NCBI RefSeq assembly: GCF_001269365.1
Contig: NZ_CXOM01000004.1
Span: 243,706 to 307,705, forward strand
Reading direction: 5' to 3'
Source of the DNA: Limnohabitans sp. Rim11
GTDB lineage: Bacteria > Pseudomonadota > Gammaproteobacteria > Burkholderiales > Burkholderiaceae_C
DNA length: 64,000 bases
Shown: piece by piece, positions 47,781 to 57,615 of the stretch
How positions within the stretch are numbered: the first letter of the stretch is position 1
Layout: every line of letters begins with the position of its first letter
Notes under the pieces: generated by a model
Database searches by the model: none
The model's input: only the letters and a program-made list of their open reading frames with translations
What the model was told of the DNA's origin: nothing
Position numbers and translations under genes: made by a program

Positions 47781-48725
47781 ATGAACGCACGCACTGAACC
47801 CGAACTGTTGCATCACCTTAGCAACGCCCACCTCGATGCCCTGGAAGAAGAAACCATCTTCATCCTGCGCGAAGTGGCTGCCGCTTTTGAACGCCCCACT
47901 TTACTGTTCTCTGGCGGCAAAGATTCATTGGTGATGCTCAAATGTGCCGAAAAAGCTTTTGTCGACAAACAAAAGGGAGGCCGCATTCCCTACCCCTTGC
48001 TGATGATCGACACGGGTCACAATTTCAAAGAAGTAACTGACTTCCGAGATTTCCGCGCCAACGAGTTGGGTGCTGAATTAATTGTGCGCAGTGTAGAAGA
48101 CTCCATGAAGCGTGGCACTGTGCGCTTGGCGCACCCAGGTGAATCTCGCAACGTGCACCAGTCGGTCACCTTGCTCGAAGCCATTGAAGAATTCAAGTTT
48201 GACGCCCTCATTGGCGGCGCACGTCGCGACGAAGAAAAAGCCCGCGCCAAAGAACGTATCTTTAGCCACCGTGACAGCTTTGGCCAATGGCAGCCCAAAT
48301 CGCAGCGCCCCGAATTGTGGTCTTTGTTCAACACCAAATTGCAACCCGGCGAACACTTCCGCGTGTTCCCCATTTCCAACTGGACCGAGCTCGATGTGTG
48401 GCAATACATTGCCCGCGAAAACATTGCGTTGCCATCGATCTACTACACCCACAAACGCGAAGTGGTTGACCGCCGTGGTTTGCTGGTGCCTGTCACAGAA
48501 CTCACACCGCCCAAAGATGGCGAGCAAGTTGAAGTGCGCGACGTGCGATTCCGCACCGTAGGCGACATCACCTGCACTTGCCCCGTAGAAAGTACGGCCG
48601 CCACCCCCGAAGAAATTGTGATTGAAACATTGGCCGCCGAAGTGAGCGAACGCGGCGCCACGCGCATGGACGACAAGACCTCAGATGCCTCCATGGAAAA
48701 ACGCAAAAAAGACGGATATTTCTAA
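47781..48725 (+). CDS. cysD: Sulfate adenylyltransferase subunit 2
   Basis: ATP sulfurylase catalytic subunit of the PP-loop family, 314 residues. The PP-loop is LLFSGGKDSLVML, with DTGHNFKEV, GGARRDEEKARAKER and FPISNWTELDVW. Forms a heteromer with CysN. Its stop overlaps the cysN start by 1 nt (TAATG). Confidence 0.96.
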   Translation: MNARTEPELLHHLSNAHLDALEEETIFILREVAAAFERPTLLFSGGKDSLVMLKCAEKAFVDKQKGGRIPYPLLMIDTGHNFKEVTDFRDFRANELGAELIVRSVEDSMKRGTVRLAHPGESRNVHQSVTLLEAIEEFKFDALIGGARRDEEKARAKERIFSHRDSFGQWQPKSQRPELWSLFNTKLQPGEHFRVFPISNWTELDVWQYIARENIALPSIYYTHKREVVDRRGLLVPVTELTPPKDGEQVEVRDVRFRTVGDITCTCPVESTAATPEEIVIETLAAEVSERGATRMDDKTSDASMEKRKKDGYF

Positions 48726-50035
48726 TGACCACGATTGCTAACTTAGACGCTGCCATCAATGCAGCCCCCCTTTTCGCGCCCAATGCCAACGCTTTGAAAT
48801 TCATCACTTGCGGCTCGGTAGACGACGGCAAGAGCACGCTCATTGGTCGCTTGCTGGTGGACACCAAAGCGGTATTGCAAGATCACTTGGCTGGTGTTCA
48901 ACGCCAAGGTGAAACTGATTTGGCCTTGCTCACAGATGGCTTGTCGGCTGAACGCGAACAAGGCATCACCATCGATGTGGCGTACCGTTACTTCAGTACC
49001 GAAACGCGCAAGTTCATCATTGGCGATGCGCCCGGTCATGAACAATACACCCGCAACATGGTGACAGCCGCATCCAGTGCCGATGCAGCCGTGGTGTTGG
49101 TCGATGCCACCAAGCTCGATTGGCAAGATGCGCAGCTCAGCCTGTTGCCTCAAACCCGCCGTCACAGCCTGCTTTTGAAATTGCTGCGCGTGCCCTCTGT
49201 GGTGTTTGCCATCAACAAGCTAGATGCTGTTGCAGACGCTACTGTGGCCTATCAAAACATTCAAGGCGCCTTGGCCAAATTTGCCACCGAAGCCGGCATC
49301 AACGTCAAAGCCTGGGTGCCCGTGTCTGCGCTCAAGGGCTGGAATGTGGTGGACAGCCATGCCAACTGGTGTGGTTACACCGGGCCCAACTTATTACAAA
49401 TTTTGGAAACATTGCCCAACACCCCTGCTGAAGCCGATGTGGCCATGAGCTTTCCGGTGCAATGGGTTGAAAAATTTCACGACTCCAACGTGACGCACCA
49501 AGGCCGCCGCGTATTCTGGGGTCGTGTGGCCACTGGTACTTTGAGTGTTGGCCAGAGCGTCAAAGTTTTCCCAAGTGGCCAAACCGCTACCGTGGCGCAG
49601 GTGCTGTCGGCCACTCGCCAGGACAAATCTCAAGTCACTGGGCAAAGCGCTGGCTTGGTCCTCGACCGCGAAGTCGATGTGTCTCGGGGCGATTGGGTGG
49701 TGGCCGCCGATGCAGGTCTTGAAGGCCAACGTCAAATGGACGCTACCGTGGCCTGGATGGACGACGAACCCTTGGTGGCGGGCCGCCTTTACTGGGCTTT
49801 GCACGGTCACCGTTGGGTGAAGGCCAAAGTGCAACGAGTGGTGCACCGCCTGAACATCAACACCTTGGCCGAAGAAGAAGCCACAGAATTGCCCGCCAAC
49901 GCCGTTGGCCATGTCACTTTGGCCTTTCAAGAGCCCCTGTTGACCTTGCCTTTTGAGCAATCGCGCATCTTGGGCGCCCTCATTTTGGTCGACACGGCCA
50001 GCCATAAGACCTCAGGCGCAGTGTTGGTGAATTGA
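48725..50035 (+). CDS. cysN: Sulfate adenylyltransferase subunit 1 (GTPase)
   Basis: EF-Tu-like GTPase driving sulfate activation, 436 residues. G1 is GSVDDGKST (30-38), G2 EQGITIDVAYRYF, G3 DAPGHEQY, G4 NKLD. It ends without a fused CysC kinase domain, consistent with an APS reductase route. Confidence 0.96.
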   Translation: MTTIANLDAAINAAPLFAPNANALKFITCGSVDDGKSTLIGRLLVDTKAVLQDHLAGVQRQGETDLALLTDGLSAEREQGITIDVAYRYFSTETRKFIIGDAPGHEQYTRNMVTAASSADAAVVLVDATKLDWQDAQLSLLPQTRRHSLLLKLLRVPSVVFAINKLDAVADATVAYQNIQGALAKFATEAGINVKAWVPVSALKGWNVVDSHANWCGYTGPNLLQILETLPNTPAEADVAMSFPVQWVEKFHDSNVTHQGRRVFWGRVATGTLSVGQSVKVFPSGQTATVAQVLSATRQDKSQVTGQSAGLVLDREVDVSRGDWVVAADAGLEGQRQMDATVAWMDDEPLVAGRLYWALHGHRWVKAKVQRVVHRLNINTLAEEEATELPANAVGHVTLAFQEPLLTLPFEQSRILGALILVDTASHKTSGAVLVN

Positions 50036-50123
50036 GACAACTCCCCCTTTACTGCCTTAAAATGCCCACTTTCGGACGCCATATGCATGGCGTCCATTAA
50101 CGTCCTAGCCACTTCAAACTGTC

Positions 50124-50453
50124 ATGACCCACGTTGTTTCTGAATCCTGTATCCGCTGCAAATACACCGACTGCGTGGATGTCTGCCCAGTCGATTGCTT
50201 CCGCGAAGGCCCCAACTTTTTGACCATTGACCCTGACGAGTGCATCGATTGCGCCGTGTGCATTCCAGAATGCCCCGTCAATGCCATCTATGCAGAAGAA
50301 GACCTGCCAGCCGACCAAGCACACATGACCAAGCTTAACGCCGAGCTGGCCCTGTTGCCCACTTGGAAAAGTATCACCAAGCGCAAAGCGCCCATGGCCG
50401 ATGCCGATGACTGGAAAGACAAAACTGGCAAGCTCAAAGAGTTGCAGCGTTGA
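50124..50453 (+). CDS. fdxA: Ferredoxin FdxA, 7Fe type
   Basis: 109-residue ferredoxin. Cys9-x2-Cys12-x4-Cys17-x3-Cys21 gives the 3Fe-4S/4Fe-4S N-terminal set and CIDCAVCIPECP the second cluster. The long C-terminal tail is typical of FdxA. It sits 88 bp downstream of the sulfur operon and its stop overlaps the start of a ferredoxin reductase gene, so this pair may feed electrons to sulfite reductase (inference). Confidence 0.94.
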   Translation: MTHVVSESCIRCKYTDCVDVCPVDCFREGPNFLTIDPDECIDCAVCIPECPVNAIYAEEDLPADQAHMTKLNAELALLPTWKSITKRKAPMADADDWKDKTGKLKELQR

Positions 50454-51478
50454 TTCAAACCGAAGCCTTGATCATTGGGGCAGGTCCGGTGGGCCTGTTT
50501 CAAGCGTTTCAGCTAGGGCTTCAAGACATCCGCTGCCACGTAGTGGATGCCTTGCCGCAAGTGGGCGGCCAGTGCGTCGAGCTGTACGCCAACAAACCCA
50601 TTTACGACATTCCGGGTCTTCCGTATTGCACGGGTCAACAACTGATTGACCAATTGCAACAGCAAGTCAAACCTTTTGCACCTCAATTTCATCTTGAAGA
50701 ATTGGTCAGTGAACTCAAGGCCACTGACGATGGCCAGTGGCACGTGCAAACCAACCAAGGCACCGTGTTCAAAGCTGCTACTGTGTTCATTGCGGCGGGT
50801 GTTGGTGCTTTCGTTAAACGCGGCCTCAGCTTGGCTGGTTTCGATGAACTGCTAGGCAAGTCTATTTTTAATGGCGCTCCCAACTCGAGTTCATTTCAAG
50901 GCAAACACTTAATTGTTCTTGGCGACAGTGATGCGGCATTAGAAGCCTGTGCACTATGGCGTCAAGGCGCCAATGCTGCCGCCAGCGTTACCTTGGTTCA
51001 CAGACGCGACCAATTTCAAGCTGAACCCCAAGCCATTGAAGACATGCGTCAAGCCTGCGCAAGCAAGCGCATGCGGTTTGTGGCCGGACAACCTACGGGT
51101 TTGGTTCAAGCCGATGGTCAACTCAGCGGGCTTGAAATACTGAACGCACAAGGTGAGACAGAAGTTTTATCCGCCGATGCCATGCTCTTGTGCCTAGGCG
51201 TTTCACCAAAATTGGGCCCTATTAGCGATTGGGGCTTGGCTATGGAACGGAAACAGTTGCCTGTGAACACCGAGACCTATGCCACAGAAGCAAAAGGCAT
51301 CTTCGCGGTGGGCGATATCAACACCTACCCCGGCAAAAAGAAGCTCATTTTGTGCGGCTTTCACGAAGCCACTTTGGCGGCCTTTGGCGCATCAGCGCTG
51401 TTGCGTCCAGACCAAAAAACCCTGCTTCAATACACCACAACCTCCACACACCTGCACAAACTCTTGGGCGTGTCGTAG
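50450..51478 (+). CDS. Ferredoxin--NADP reductase, thioredoxin-reductase-like type
   Basis: NAD(P)H/FAD oxidoreductase of 342 residues. FAD motif GAGPVG (10-15), second Rossmann motif VLGDSDAALEACALW, and the FAD-contact GIFAVGDINTYPGKKKL. The CxxC of true thioredoxin reductase is absent, which fits the TrxR-like FNR family. Start is TTG 50450, overlapping the fdxA stop (TTGA), implying coupled translation. Confidence 0.9.
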   Translation: MIQTEALIIGAGPVGLFQAFQLGLQDIRCHVVDALPQVGGQCVELYANKPIYDIPGLPYCTGQQLIDQLQQQVKPFAPQFHLEELVSELKATDDGQWHVQTNQGTVFKAATVFIAAGVGAFVKRGLSLAGFDELLGKSIFNGAPNSSSFQGKHLIVLGDSDAALEACALWRQGANAAASVTLVHRRDQFQAEPQAIEDMRQACASKRMRFVAGQPTGLVQADGQLSGLEILNAQGETEVLSADAMLLCLGVSPKLGPISDWGLAMERKQLPVNTETYATEAKGIFAVGDINTYPGKKKLILCGFHEATLAAFGASALLRPDQKTLLQYTTTSTHLHKLLGVS

Positions 51479-51520
51479 AATCCAACCCGTGATTGCAGAT
51501 CTTGTTTGCAGTCACATCCG

Positions 51521-51603
51521 CTAGGGGTGTTTTGGTGATTCAACCAAGACTGAGAAAGTCCCTTTGAACCTGATTGAGGTAATCCTCGCGCAGGGAAGCT
51601 TGT
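51521..51603 (+). promoter_or_regulatory. TPP riboswitch (THI element)
   Basis: Leader RNA with the conserved THI blocks: CTAGGGGTG at the 5' side, ACTGAGA, then CCCTTTGAACCTGATT, GAGGTAATCCTCGCGCAGGG and AAGCTT. It begins 43 nt after the reductase stop and ends about 80 nt before the TonB receptor ATG. An ON-to-OFF switch on thiamin pyrophosphate is expected; whether it acts on termination or on ribosome access was not resolved. Confidence 0.93.
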
Positions 51604-51684
51604 CTAAACAACGAGGCAAAGACTCAATTGCCATCATTCGTTGAATGACCCAGCCGACCTGCCATTTCGTTGAAGGAAAACGCA

Positions 51685-53799
51685 ATGGCACACCATTTGC
51701 CAAAACTAACTTGTCACGCACTGCTGCTTGCCAGTGCTTCCGCAATTGCCCAAAACAATACTGTTTTGGTGACGAGTCCCGCTGCACAACAAATCAGTGG
51801 CTTTGAAAATCTGAGTCTGCGAGAAGCGCCTTTCAGTGCGACCAATGTAGACAGCGCCACGCTGCGTGATTTGGGAGCACAAAGAATTTCAGACGCCTTG
51901 CGCTTGGATTCGTCTGTCACCGACAGCTACAACTCCCCTGCCTACTGGGACATTCTGAGTGTGCGCGGTTTTGTGCTGGACAACCGCTACAACTATCGCC
52001 GAGAAGGCTTGCCCATCAACGCTGAAACCATGATTGCCATGGACAACAAAGAGCGCATTGAACTCTTCAAAGGTACGAGCGGCATTCAAGCTGGCACCAG
52101 TGCACCTGGCGGCTTGGCCAACTATGTTGTTAAGCGTCCACCCAACTCCTTAGAAGCTAGCGTACGAAGCTTGACACTCAGTTATGGCAATGGCAACAAC
52201 AGCTCGGTGGCACTCGATCTAGGTGGACGCTATGGTGAGACCAACGCGGTAGGTTATCGATTCAACGCGGCCTATGAAGATCTCAATCCCTACTTTCAAA
52301 ACGCAAAAGGTCAGCGTCAACTGTTGGCATTGGCCATGGACTGGCGCATCAACGCCAACACGCGCTTGGAGTGGGAAGTTGAAAGTAGCAGCCGTCAACA
52401 AATGGGCGTGAACGCTGCCAGCATCACTGGCAATACACTCCCCTCACCGGTCTATGCTAAGAACAATTTTTCTAAACAAAGCTGGTCAGTTCCTGGTGTG
52501 TTTGATGGCATCACCGGCAGCGTTCGGTTGAAGCAACGCTTAGATAACAACTGGCTGTGGACCACCCAAATTGGCGCACAGCGCTTGAAGACTGACGACC
52601 GGCTCAGCTTCGCGTACGGCTGTTATGCAGAACTTAATTTCGACCGCTTTTGCAGCGACAAAACATTCGACCTGTACGACTACCGCAGCGAGAACGAACG
52701 CCGCACTAGCGATGCTTTGCAAACCGAGCTAACTGGCCAAGTTCAGTTGGCAGGCATTCAACATGAGCTTACTTTTTCTTGGTTAAGACAACGTCAAATT
52801 GACGAGCTCTCGCCCATGCAGGCATACAACTGGGCAGGCACTGGCAGTCTCTCTGGCGTCAGTGACAGCACTGCAGCGCCAGAACCCCTTGAACTCAATA
52901 CCAACCGCCAAGAGTACTCAACCGAGATCAGTGTCAAAGATCGCATCAAAGTAAATCGCTTTGCAGACTTGTGGCTCGGTATTCGGTCAAGTCAAATTCA
53001 GCGCGATAGCCAACGGACCGACGGCAGCCGCGCTACACACGACGATCGTTCTTTCACCACCCCTTGGGTTGCGTTCAGCCACAAGTTGCCTTACAGCACC
53101 ACAGGCTACGTTAGCTTTGGTCAGGGCATAGAAGCGCAAGTTACCCCCAACCGCAGTCGCTACACCAACGCGGGTGAAGCATTGCCTTCTGCCAAGAGCA
53201 ACCAAAAAGAATTGGGCTTCAAAGGCGCCCAAAGTGCATGGCAATGGAATGCCGCAGTGTTCGACATCACCCGCCCAGTGTGGGGCGATCAAGGTGCTTG
53301 CGAAGAAGACAACTCATGCACCCGCAAACTGGATGGCTTAGCCCATCACATTGGCCTGGAATTGGGCATGGGCTATCGCAGCACACAATGGAAACTGGAC
53401 ACTTCGGCCACATGGCTCAATGCAAAACGTGCCGATGCGGTCATTGATCCGAATCAAAATGGTCAACGTCCTTTGAATGTGCCTTCACTGGTGGTGCGTG
53501 CGGCAACGGAGTACCGTTGGACACAGGTACCTAGTTTGCGGACCTCGGCGCGCATCAGCCACGAAGGTCAGCGCGATTTAATGGAAAGCGGCAGCATGAC
53601 TTTGCCCGCATGGACAACCCTTGATTTGGCTGCGCACTACAGCACCAAGCTAGCGGGTCAAGACACCGACTGGACTTTGGCTTTAGAGAACGCCAACAAC
53701 CGCGCGTATTGGAGAGAATCGCCCAAGCAGTTTGGCCACTACTACCTGTACGCTGGCGCACCACGAAACTTGCGCATCACGGTTAGAACGCTTTTCTAA
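51685..53799 (+). CDS. TonB-dependent outer-membrane receptor, riboswitch-controlled
   Basis: 704-residue receptor from ATG 51685 (GAAGGAAA upstream; an in-frame TTG 15 nt earlier is less likely). The signal peptide ends near ASAIAQ. A plug domain follows ([53 protein letters not shown]), then a 22-strand-type barrel ending in [10 protein letters not shown] with the terminal aromatic. The plug resembles siderophore receptors, yet the TPP riboswitch points to thiamin or a precursor as ligand. No TonB box is obvious. Confidence 0.9.
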   Translation: MAHHLPKLTCHALLLASASAIAQNNTVLVTSPAAQQISGFENLSLREAPFSATNVDSATLRDLGAQRISDALRLDSSVTDSYNSPAYWDILSVRGFVLDNRYNYRREGLPINAETMIAMDNKERIELFKGTSGIQAGTSAPGGLANYVVKRPPNSLEASVRSLTLSYGNGNNSSVALDLGGRYGETNAVGYRFNAAYEDLNPYFQNAKGQRQLLALAMDWRINANTRLEWEVESSSRQQMGVNAASITGNTLPSPVYAKNNFSKQSWSVPGVFDGITGSVRLKQRLDNNWLWTTQIGAQRLKTDDRLSFAYGCYAELNFDRFCSDKTFDLYDYRSENERRTSDALQTELTGQVQLAGIQHELTFSWLRQRQIDELSPMQAYNWAGTGSLSGVSDSTAAPEPLELNTNRQEYSTEISVKDRIKVNRFADLWLGIRSSQIQRDSQRTDGSRATHDDRSFTTPWVAFSHKLPYSTTGYVSFGQGIEAQVTPNRSRYTNAGEALPSAKSNQKELGFKGAQSAWQWNAAVFDITRPVWGDQGACEEDNSCTRKLDGLAHHIGLELGMGYRSTQWKLDTSATWLNAKRADAVIDPNQNGQRPLNVPSLVVRAATEYRWTQVPSLRTSARISHEGQRDLMESGSMTLPAWTTLDLAAHYSTKLAGQDTDWTLALENANNRAYWRESPKQFGHYYLYAGAPRNLRITVRTLF

Positions 53800-53818
53800 T
53801 TTGAGCGAAAATGAGGTC

Positions 53819-54082
53819 ATGAAAGATTCTTCTGCAACGAACGAGCAACCTAGAAATCCTCTGCATGGCCTCACCTTGGAGGCCATCGTTCGTGAGCTTG
53901 AAACTTATTACGGCTGGACAGAACTTGGTGAGCGAATCCCTGTACGTTGCTTCACCCATGACCCCAGCGTTAATTCAAGTTTGAAGTTTTTGCGCAAAAC
54001 CCCATGGGCTCGAGAAAAAGTCGAAGGTCTTTATTTGTTCATGCTGCGTGAAAAAAAGCGCTATGAGAACCGATCGGCATGA
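53819..54082 (+). CDS. VF530 family protein (DUF2132)
   Basis: 87-residue protein from ATG 53819. [48 protein letters not shown] and LYLFMLR are the conserved VF530/DUF2132 pattern, a small helical fold proposed to bind DNA. Overlaps the next gene by 4 nt (ATGA). Confidence 0.88.
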   Translation: MKDSSATNEQPRNPLHGLTLEAIVRELETYYGWTELGERIPVRCFTHDPSVNSSLKFLRKTPWAREKVEGLYLFMLREKKRYENRSA

Positions 54083-54579
54083 GTGAAATACAAATTGCAT
54101 CCGATTATCGCGCTGGCCTCATTGGGTGTATCACCCACATGCACATGGCGTACTACGCGCCCTTTGCAGGTTTTGGACAACACTTTGAGTCGGTCGTTGC
54201 GGGTGGATTGGCTTCATTTTGTGATCGACTTCATCACCCTAACAATGGGATTTGGCTGGCTATACAAGAGCAACAAATAGTGGGGTCTATTGTTATTGAT
54301 GGCGAAGATTTAGGGAACAACACGGCACACCTACGTTGGTTCATCATGGACGACAGGGTTAGAGGCAGAGGTGTGGGTGGTCAATTGCTGACCCAAGCCC
54401 TTCAATTTGTCGATGCCAAGGGTTTTGAAGAAACCCAGTTGTGGACGTTTAATGGACTTCACGCTGCACGGCATTTGTATGAATCTAAAGGCTTCAAGTT
54501 AGCTGAGGAGAACTTAGGGAATCAATGGGGTACAGAAATTCTGGAACAGCGGTTTTGTCGCGCCCCTAAGCGGTCCTGA
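54079..54579 (+). CDS. GNAT family N-acetyltransferase
   Basis: 166-residue acetyltransferase. [20 protein letters not shown] is beta4, [18 protein letters not shown] is the acetyl-CoA-binding motif A (RGRGVG), and [15 protein letters not shown] is motif B. Substrate unknown. Its last codons end core chromosome genes before the island. Confidence 0.88.
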   Translation: MSEIQIASDYRAGLIGCITHMHMAYYAPFAGFGQHFESVVAGGLASFCDRLHHPNNGIWLAIQEQQIVGSIVIDGEDLGNNTAHLRWFIMDDRVRGRGVGGQLLTQALQFVDAKGFEETQLWTFNGLHAARHLYESKGFKLAEENLGNQWGTEILEQRFCRAPKRS

Positions 54580-54602
54580 ATGAAAAAGTTAGGCCACCCC
54601 AT

Positions 54603-54620
54603 GAGCTTGGCTCTTTTTTT
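54603..54620 (+). terminator. Weak terminator after the GNAT gene
   Basis: Short hairpin GAGC-TTG-GCTC followed by seven T. The stem is only 4 bp, so efficiency is doubtful. Confidence 0.35.
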
Positions 54621-54648
54621 CGTCCCTGTGCTAAAAATCTGCAGACTC

Positions 54649-54678
54649 TTGAAAACCCCCAATATTTTTTGCTACAAT
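54649..54678 (+). promoter_or_regulatory. Sigma-70 promoter for tRNA-Asn
   Basis: TTGAAA (54649-54654) and TACAAT (54673-54678) with an 18-bp spacer, in an otherwise gene-free 180-bp stretch ahead of tRNA-Asn. Confidence 0.6.
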
Positions 54679-54759
54679 TCGAGGCTAAGCAAAAAGCGCA
54701 GTTGCTCTAAGTCCTAAAGACTCTGAATGTGTGTGTACTTTTTGCTAACAACCGAATAT

Positions 54760-54835
54760 TCCTCGATAGCTCAGTCGGTAGAGCGCCGGACTGTTAATCC
54801 GTAGGTCCCTGGTTCGAGCCCAGGTCGAGGAGCCA
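54760..54835 (+). tRNA. tRNA-Asn (anticodon GTT)
   Basis: 76-nt cloverleaf with encoded CCA. The acceptor TCCTCGA pairs with TCGAGGA, anticodon GTT lies in ACTGTTAAT, and the T-arm has GGTTCGAGCCC. A tyrosine integrase gene starts 126 bp downstream, so the 3' end of this tRNA is the probable attachment site. Confidence 0.96.
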
Positions 54836-54844
54836 AAAGACTAA

Positions 54845-54874
54845 TAAAAACAACGACTTACCTCGTTGTTTTTA
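54845..54874 (+). terminator. Terminator after tRNA-Asn
   Basis: 12-bp stem TAAAAACAACGA (54845-54856) / TCGTTGTTTTTA (54863-54874) with a 6-nt loop, followed by TTTTAT. Confidence 0.8.
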
Positions 54875-54960
54875 TTTTATACTTTAATTACACGGTTATT
54901 ACACGAATAATTAAGCTGCCACTGCTTGCTTTTGATTAAAAGTGACATTAAACTGCTGGC

Positions 54961-56346
54961 ATGCGCATAGTGTCTACTGAATCCATCGTAGTCAAGCCTG
55001 AACAGATACGGCTTGTGCGACGCGACGACAGCAAGAAATGGCAAGTCCATTACAAGCTGGAAGGCGTCAAAACGTGGTTCCGTCGTAGCTCAGACACTGC
55101 TGACGTTAAAGAAGCAAGCCGCATAGCTGAGCGCATGTGGATGAAGGCGACCTTTGACCATGAGGAAGGTCGCCCTGTCATCAGCAAGAAATTCAAGCCA
55201 GTTGCCGAAATTGTTTTGCGCCGTATGGAGGCTGAAATTGCAGCCGGAACTGCCAAACCAAGCTTTAGGGACTATGTTTCTGCCATCAAGCTTTACCTAA
55301 TCCCCTTCTACGGCCTGTACAACGTGGATGGCATCAAGCCATCAACAATCTCAGAATTTCATGTCTGGAGGCGCGAAAAGGTTGGACGCGAGCTCTCAGG
55401 TAGCGCCCAGAACAATCACAACGCCGCGCTGAACCTAATTTTTGATGAAGCCATCGAGCGTGGCTATATGACTGCGTATGAGCGCCCTCTTACCAAGAAC
55501 ACTGGTGTTGAGAGCGACCGCCGTGCTGAATTCAGCCATGAAGAGCTGGAAGTCATGATGAAGTACGCAGCCAAGTTCATCTTGGATGGCCGCACTGCTC
55601 GCACAAAAATCATCCGTGAGCTACTTGCTATCTATGTTCCCTTCATGGCCGCTACAGGCATGCGCCCAGGCACTGAAGCGGAATACTTGGAATGGCGGCA
55701 CATTGATGTGGAAGTTCGCGACGGGCAGCCTGTCCTGCATTTCCGCCTACAGCGCGGCAAACGTGGCGCACGTAACTTTGTAGCTCACAACAGCTGTTGG
55801 CTGCTGCTAGAGCGCCTACGTCAGCTCAGTCCGGACTTAGCGGGCATGACGCTTGAGGAAGTTTTAAAGAAAAAGATCCCCAAGCTGCTATTCCGACTTT
55901 CGGATGGCTCTGTGCCCGACAACTGGAACAAACCTTTCCGTCAGTGGCTTGAGGACTCAGAACTGCTCAACTGCCCTGTTACGGGCAAGGAACGCAGCCT
56001 GTACAGCTTGCGCCACTACTACGCCACCCAGCGACTGCTTGAAGGCATCCCCATTCACGACTTGGCTGAGCAAATGGGCACATCCGTCTTGATGATCACC
56101 AAGCACTACAGCCACTTGACGCCGCTCATGAAAGCCAAGCAGTTTGCTGGTGTTATAGATCCCAATGCCACCAGTGGCGAAGCCGCACAGATCCGAGCCA
56201 TCATGACAGCACAGATGGCCAATAACAACATCATGAACTTGGTGCAGATGAGTACAGGTCTTGTCATGCCACTCATCGCACAGAACTCTGAACTGACAGA
56301 TGACTTTGAGAATCGCCTCAAAGCTCAACGCAAGAAGTCCACCTGA
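54961..56346 (+). CDS. Tyrosine-type site-specific integrase
   Basis: 461-residue tyrosine recombinase. The catalytic domain shows Arg235 (TGMRPGTEAEYLEW), Arg351-His352 (LYSLRHYYATQ), then HYSHL with His382 and the likely nucleophile Tyr383. The N-terminal half contains a SAM-like core-binding domain (FRDYVSAIKLYLIPFYG). It integrates its island at the adjacent tRNA-Asn. The C-terminal about 75 residues beyond Tyr are longer than in phage lambda Int. Confidence 0.92.
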   Translation: MRIVSTESIVVKPEQIRLVRRDDSKKWQVHYKLEGVKTWFRRSSDTADVKEASRIAERMWMKATFDHEEGRPVISKKFKPVAEIVLRRMEAEIAAGTAKPSFRDYVSAIKLYLIPFYGLYNVDGIKPSTISEFHVWRREKVGRELSGSAQNNHNAALNLIFDEAIERGYMTAYERPLTKNTGVESDRRAEFSHEELEVMMKYAAKFILDGRTARTKIIRELLAIYVPFMAATGMRPGTEAEYLEWRHIDVEVRDGQPVLHFRLQRGKRGARNFVAHNSCWLLLERLRQLSPDLAGMTLEEVLKKKIPKLLFRLSDGSVPDNWNKPFRQWLEDSELLNCPVTGKERSLYSLRHYYATQRLLEGIPIHDLAEQMGTSVLMITKHYSHLTPLMKAKQFAGVIDPNATSGEAAQIRAIMTAQMANNNIMNLVQMSTGLVMPLIAQNSELTDDFENRLKAQRKKST

Positions 56347-56406
56347 TCCCCTGAAATGAATTACCAACCAAGACCTACCCTCACGACTGAATAATCAAAG
56401 CCCACC

Positions 56407-56721
56407 ATGTCTGAACTTTTAACCCAGTACTTCGAACGCTACGCAGAAGAAGCCATCACCAAGATGAAGGCGGCTTTGATTGCGGTCGATTACTACGAGC
56501 GGATCAGGGTTAGGCTTGTAAGGAAAGAAGACTTGAGTGGCGAACTCGCCATCATTGCCAAAGTGGGGCCTGCCGGCACCATGACCGTGGTCAAGGAAGC
56601 CATGGCCGACTACAAAGGCCGAGTTGCTGGCGCTTGGGAATTAAACCAACGCCTGCAAGACATCGGCAAACAAAAGGTTAGTTTGATTGTTAATGAACGT
56701 GAACATCTGCCCTGGCCTTGA
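56407..56721 (+). pseudogene. Unrecognised island gene, 5' part, split by IS insertion
   Basis: The current frame codes for 104 residues (MSELLTQYFERYAEEAITKM...), but the last two (WP) and the stop belong to the IS. Codons 1-102 end exactly at the target duplication TGCCC (56708-56712). Joining this to the sequence after the IS, with one TGCCC copy removed, restores a single 159-residue frame. No known domain recognised; the region is helical and charged. Confidence 0.85.
56708..56712. repeat. Target site duplication, left copy (TGCCC)
   Basis: Five bases repeated directly after the IS at 58039-58043; 5-bp duplications are usual for IS2-group elements. Confidence 0.85.
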
Positions 56722-56748
56722 CCCTGTATTCCAGTACCGCCGGTATGT

Positions 56749-57615
56749 TTAAGTTACCGATCGTTTCTCCCTGAACAGCGTTGGTGGCAAGTATCCAAGT
56801 GCACTGTGCGGGTGATACGAATTGTAGTCATCGAACCAACCTTTCAGTTGGGCCATTACTGTTTTTGAATCTGGCCGGTTAGCCAACTTGGCGTAGTCCC
56901 GTTTCAGTGTCTTCACAAAGCTCTCGGCCATGCCGTTACTTTGAGGGCTTGTCACAGGTGTTGTCACTGGCTTTAAGCCAAGTTCTTTGGCAAAGCTTCT
57001 TGTTTCTGCTGCTGTGTAGCAACTGCCGTTGTCCGTCAGCCACTCAATCGTTTTGGGCGGCTTACCGTTTGATCCAAAACGTTTCTCCACAGCCTGCATC
57101 ATCAAATCGCCAACTAGTCCGGCATCAATACCTTTGGTAGTGGCAACCCAACTCATGACTTCTCTATCGCAGCAGTCCAATGCGAATGCCACCCTAACTC
57201 GTTCTCCGTTGTCGCACGATAGTTCTAACCCGTCAGAGCACCAGCGTGTATCGCTTTCTTTTACCGCCACTGTGCCTTCGTGCTTTCTTGTGTCCAGGGG
57301 TTTCTGACCTTGCCTAAACAGCAGCCAGCCCTCATCGCGCATTACTCGGTAAACCCGCTTATGGTTAATCTGGCGACCATCGATCTTCAGCCTGGCCCAG
57401 ACTCTTCGATAGCCATAGGTGGCTCGATCTTTAACCACGCAGGCAATGGCATCCTTGAGGTCTGAGTCATCAGTTCTTGGTGGTGACTTTCTCAAATCAG
57501 ACCAATCAGTTGAGCGGGTCTTCTTGGTCAACACATTGCTGCGGGATACGCCCAGTGCCATGCACACCGCCCTTACTGCTCGTCCCCGGGCAATACAGTC
57601 GAGCGCACAATCCAC
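56749..57615 (-). CDS. IS2-type transposase OrfB (DDE)
   Basis: 288 residues in the -1 frame relative to orfA. The HTH_21 region [18 protein letters not shown] leads to an rve integrase core with DDE residues in [17 protein letters not shown] and [16 protein letters not shown]. It closely resembles E. coli IS2 OrfB (for example VAVKESxx[23 protein letters not shown]). Normally made as an OrfAB fusion by frameshifting; the GTG at 57615 may not be used alone. Confidence 0.94.
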   Translation of the reverse strand: MDCALDCIARGRAVRAVCMALGVSRSNVLTKKTRSTDWSDLRKSPPRTDDSDLKDAIACVVKDRATYGYRRVWARLKIDGRQINHKRVYRVMRDEGWLLFRQGQKPLDTRKHEGTVAVKESDTRWCSDGLELSCDNGERVRVAFALDCCDREVMSWVATTKGIDAGLVGDLMMQAVEKRFGSNGKPPKTIEWLTDNGSCYTAAETRSFAKELGLKPVTTPVTSPQSNGMAESFVKTLKRDYAKLANRPDSKTVMAQLKGWFDDYNSYHPHSALGYLPPTLFREKRSVT

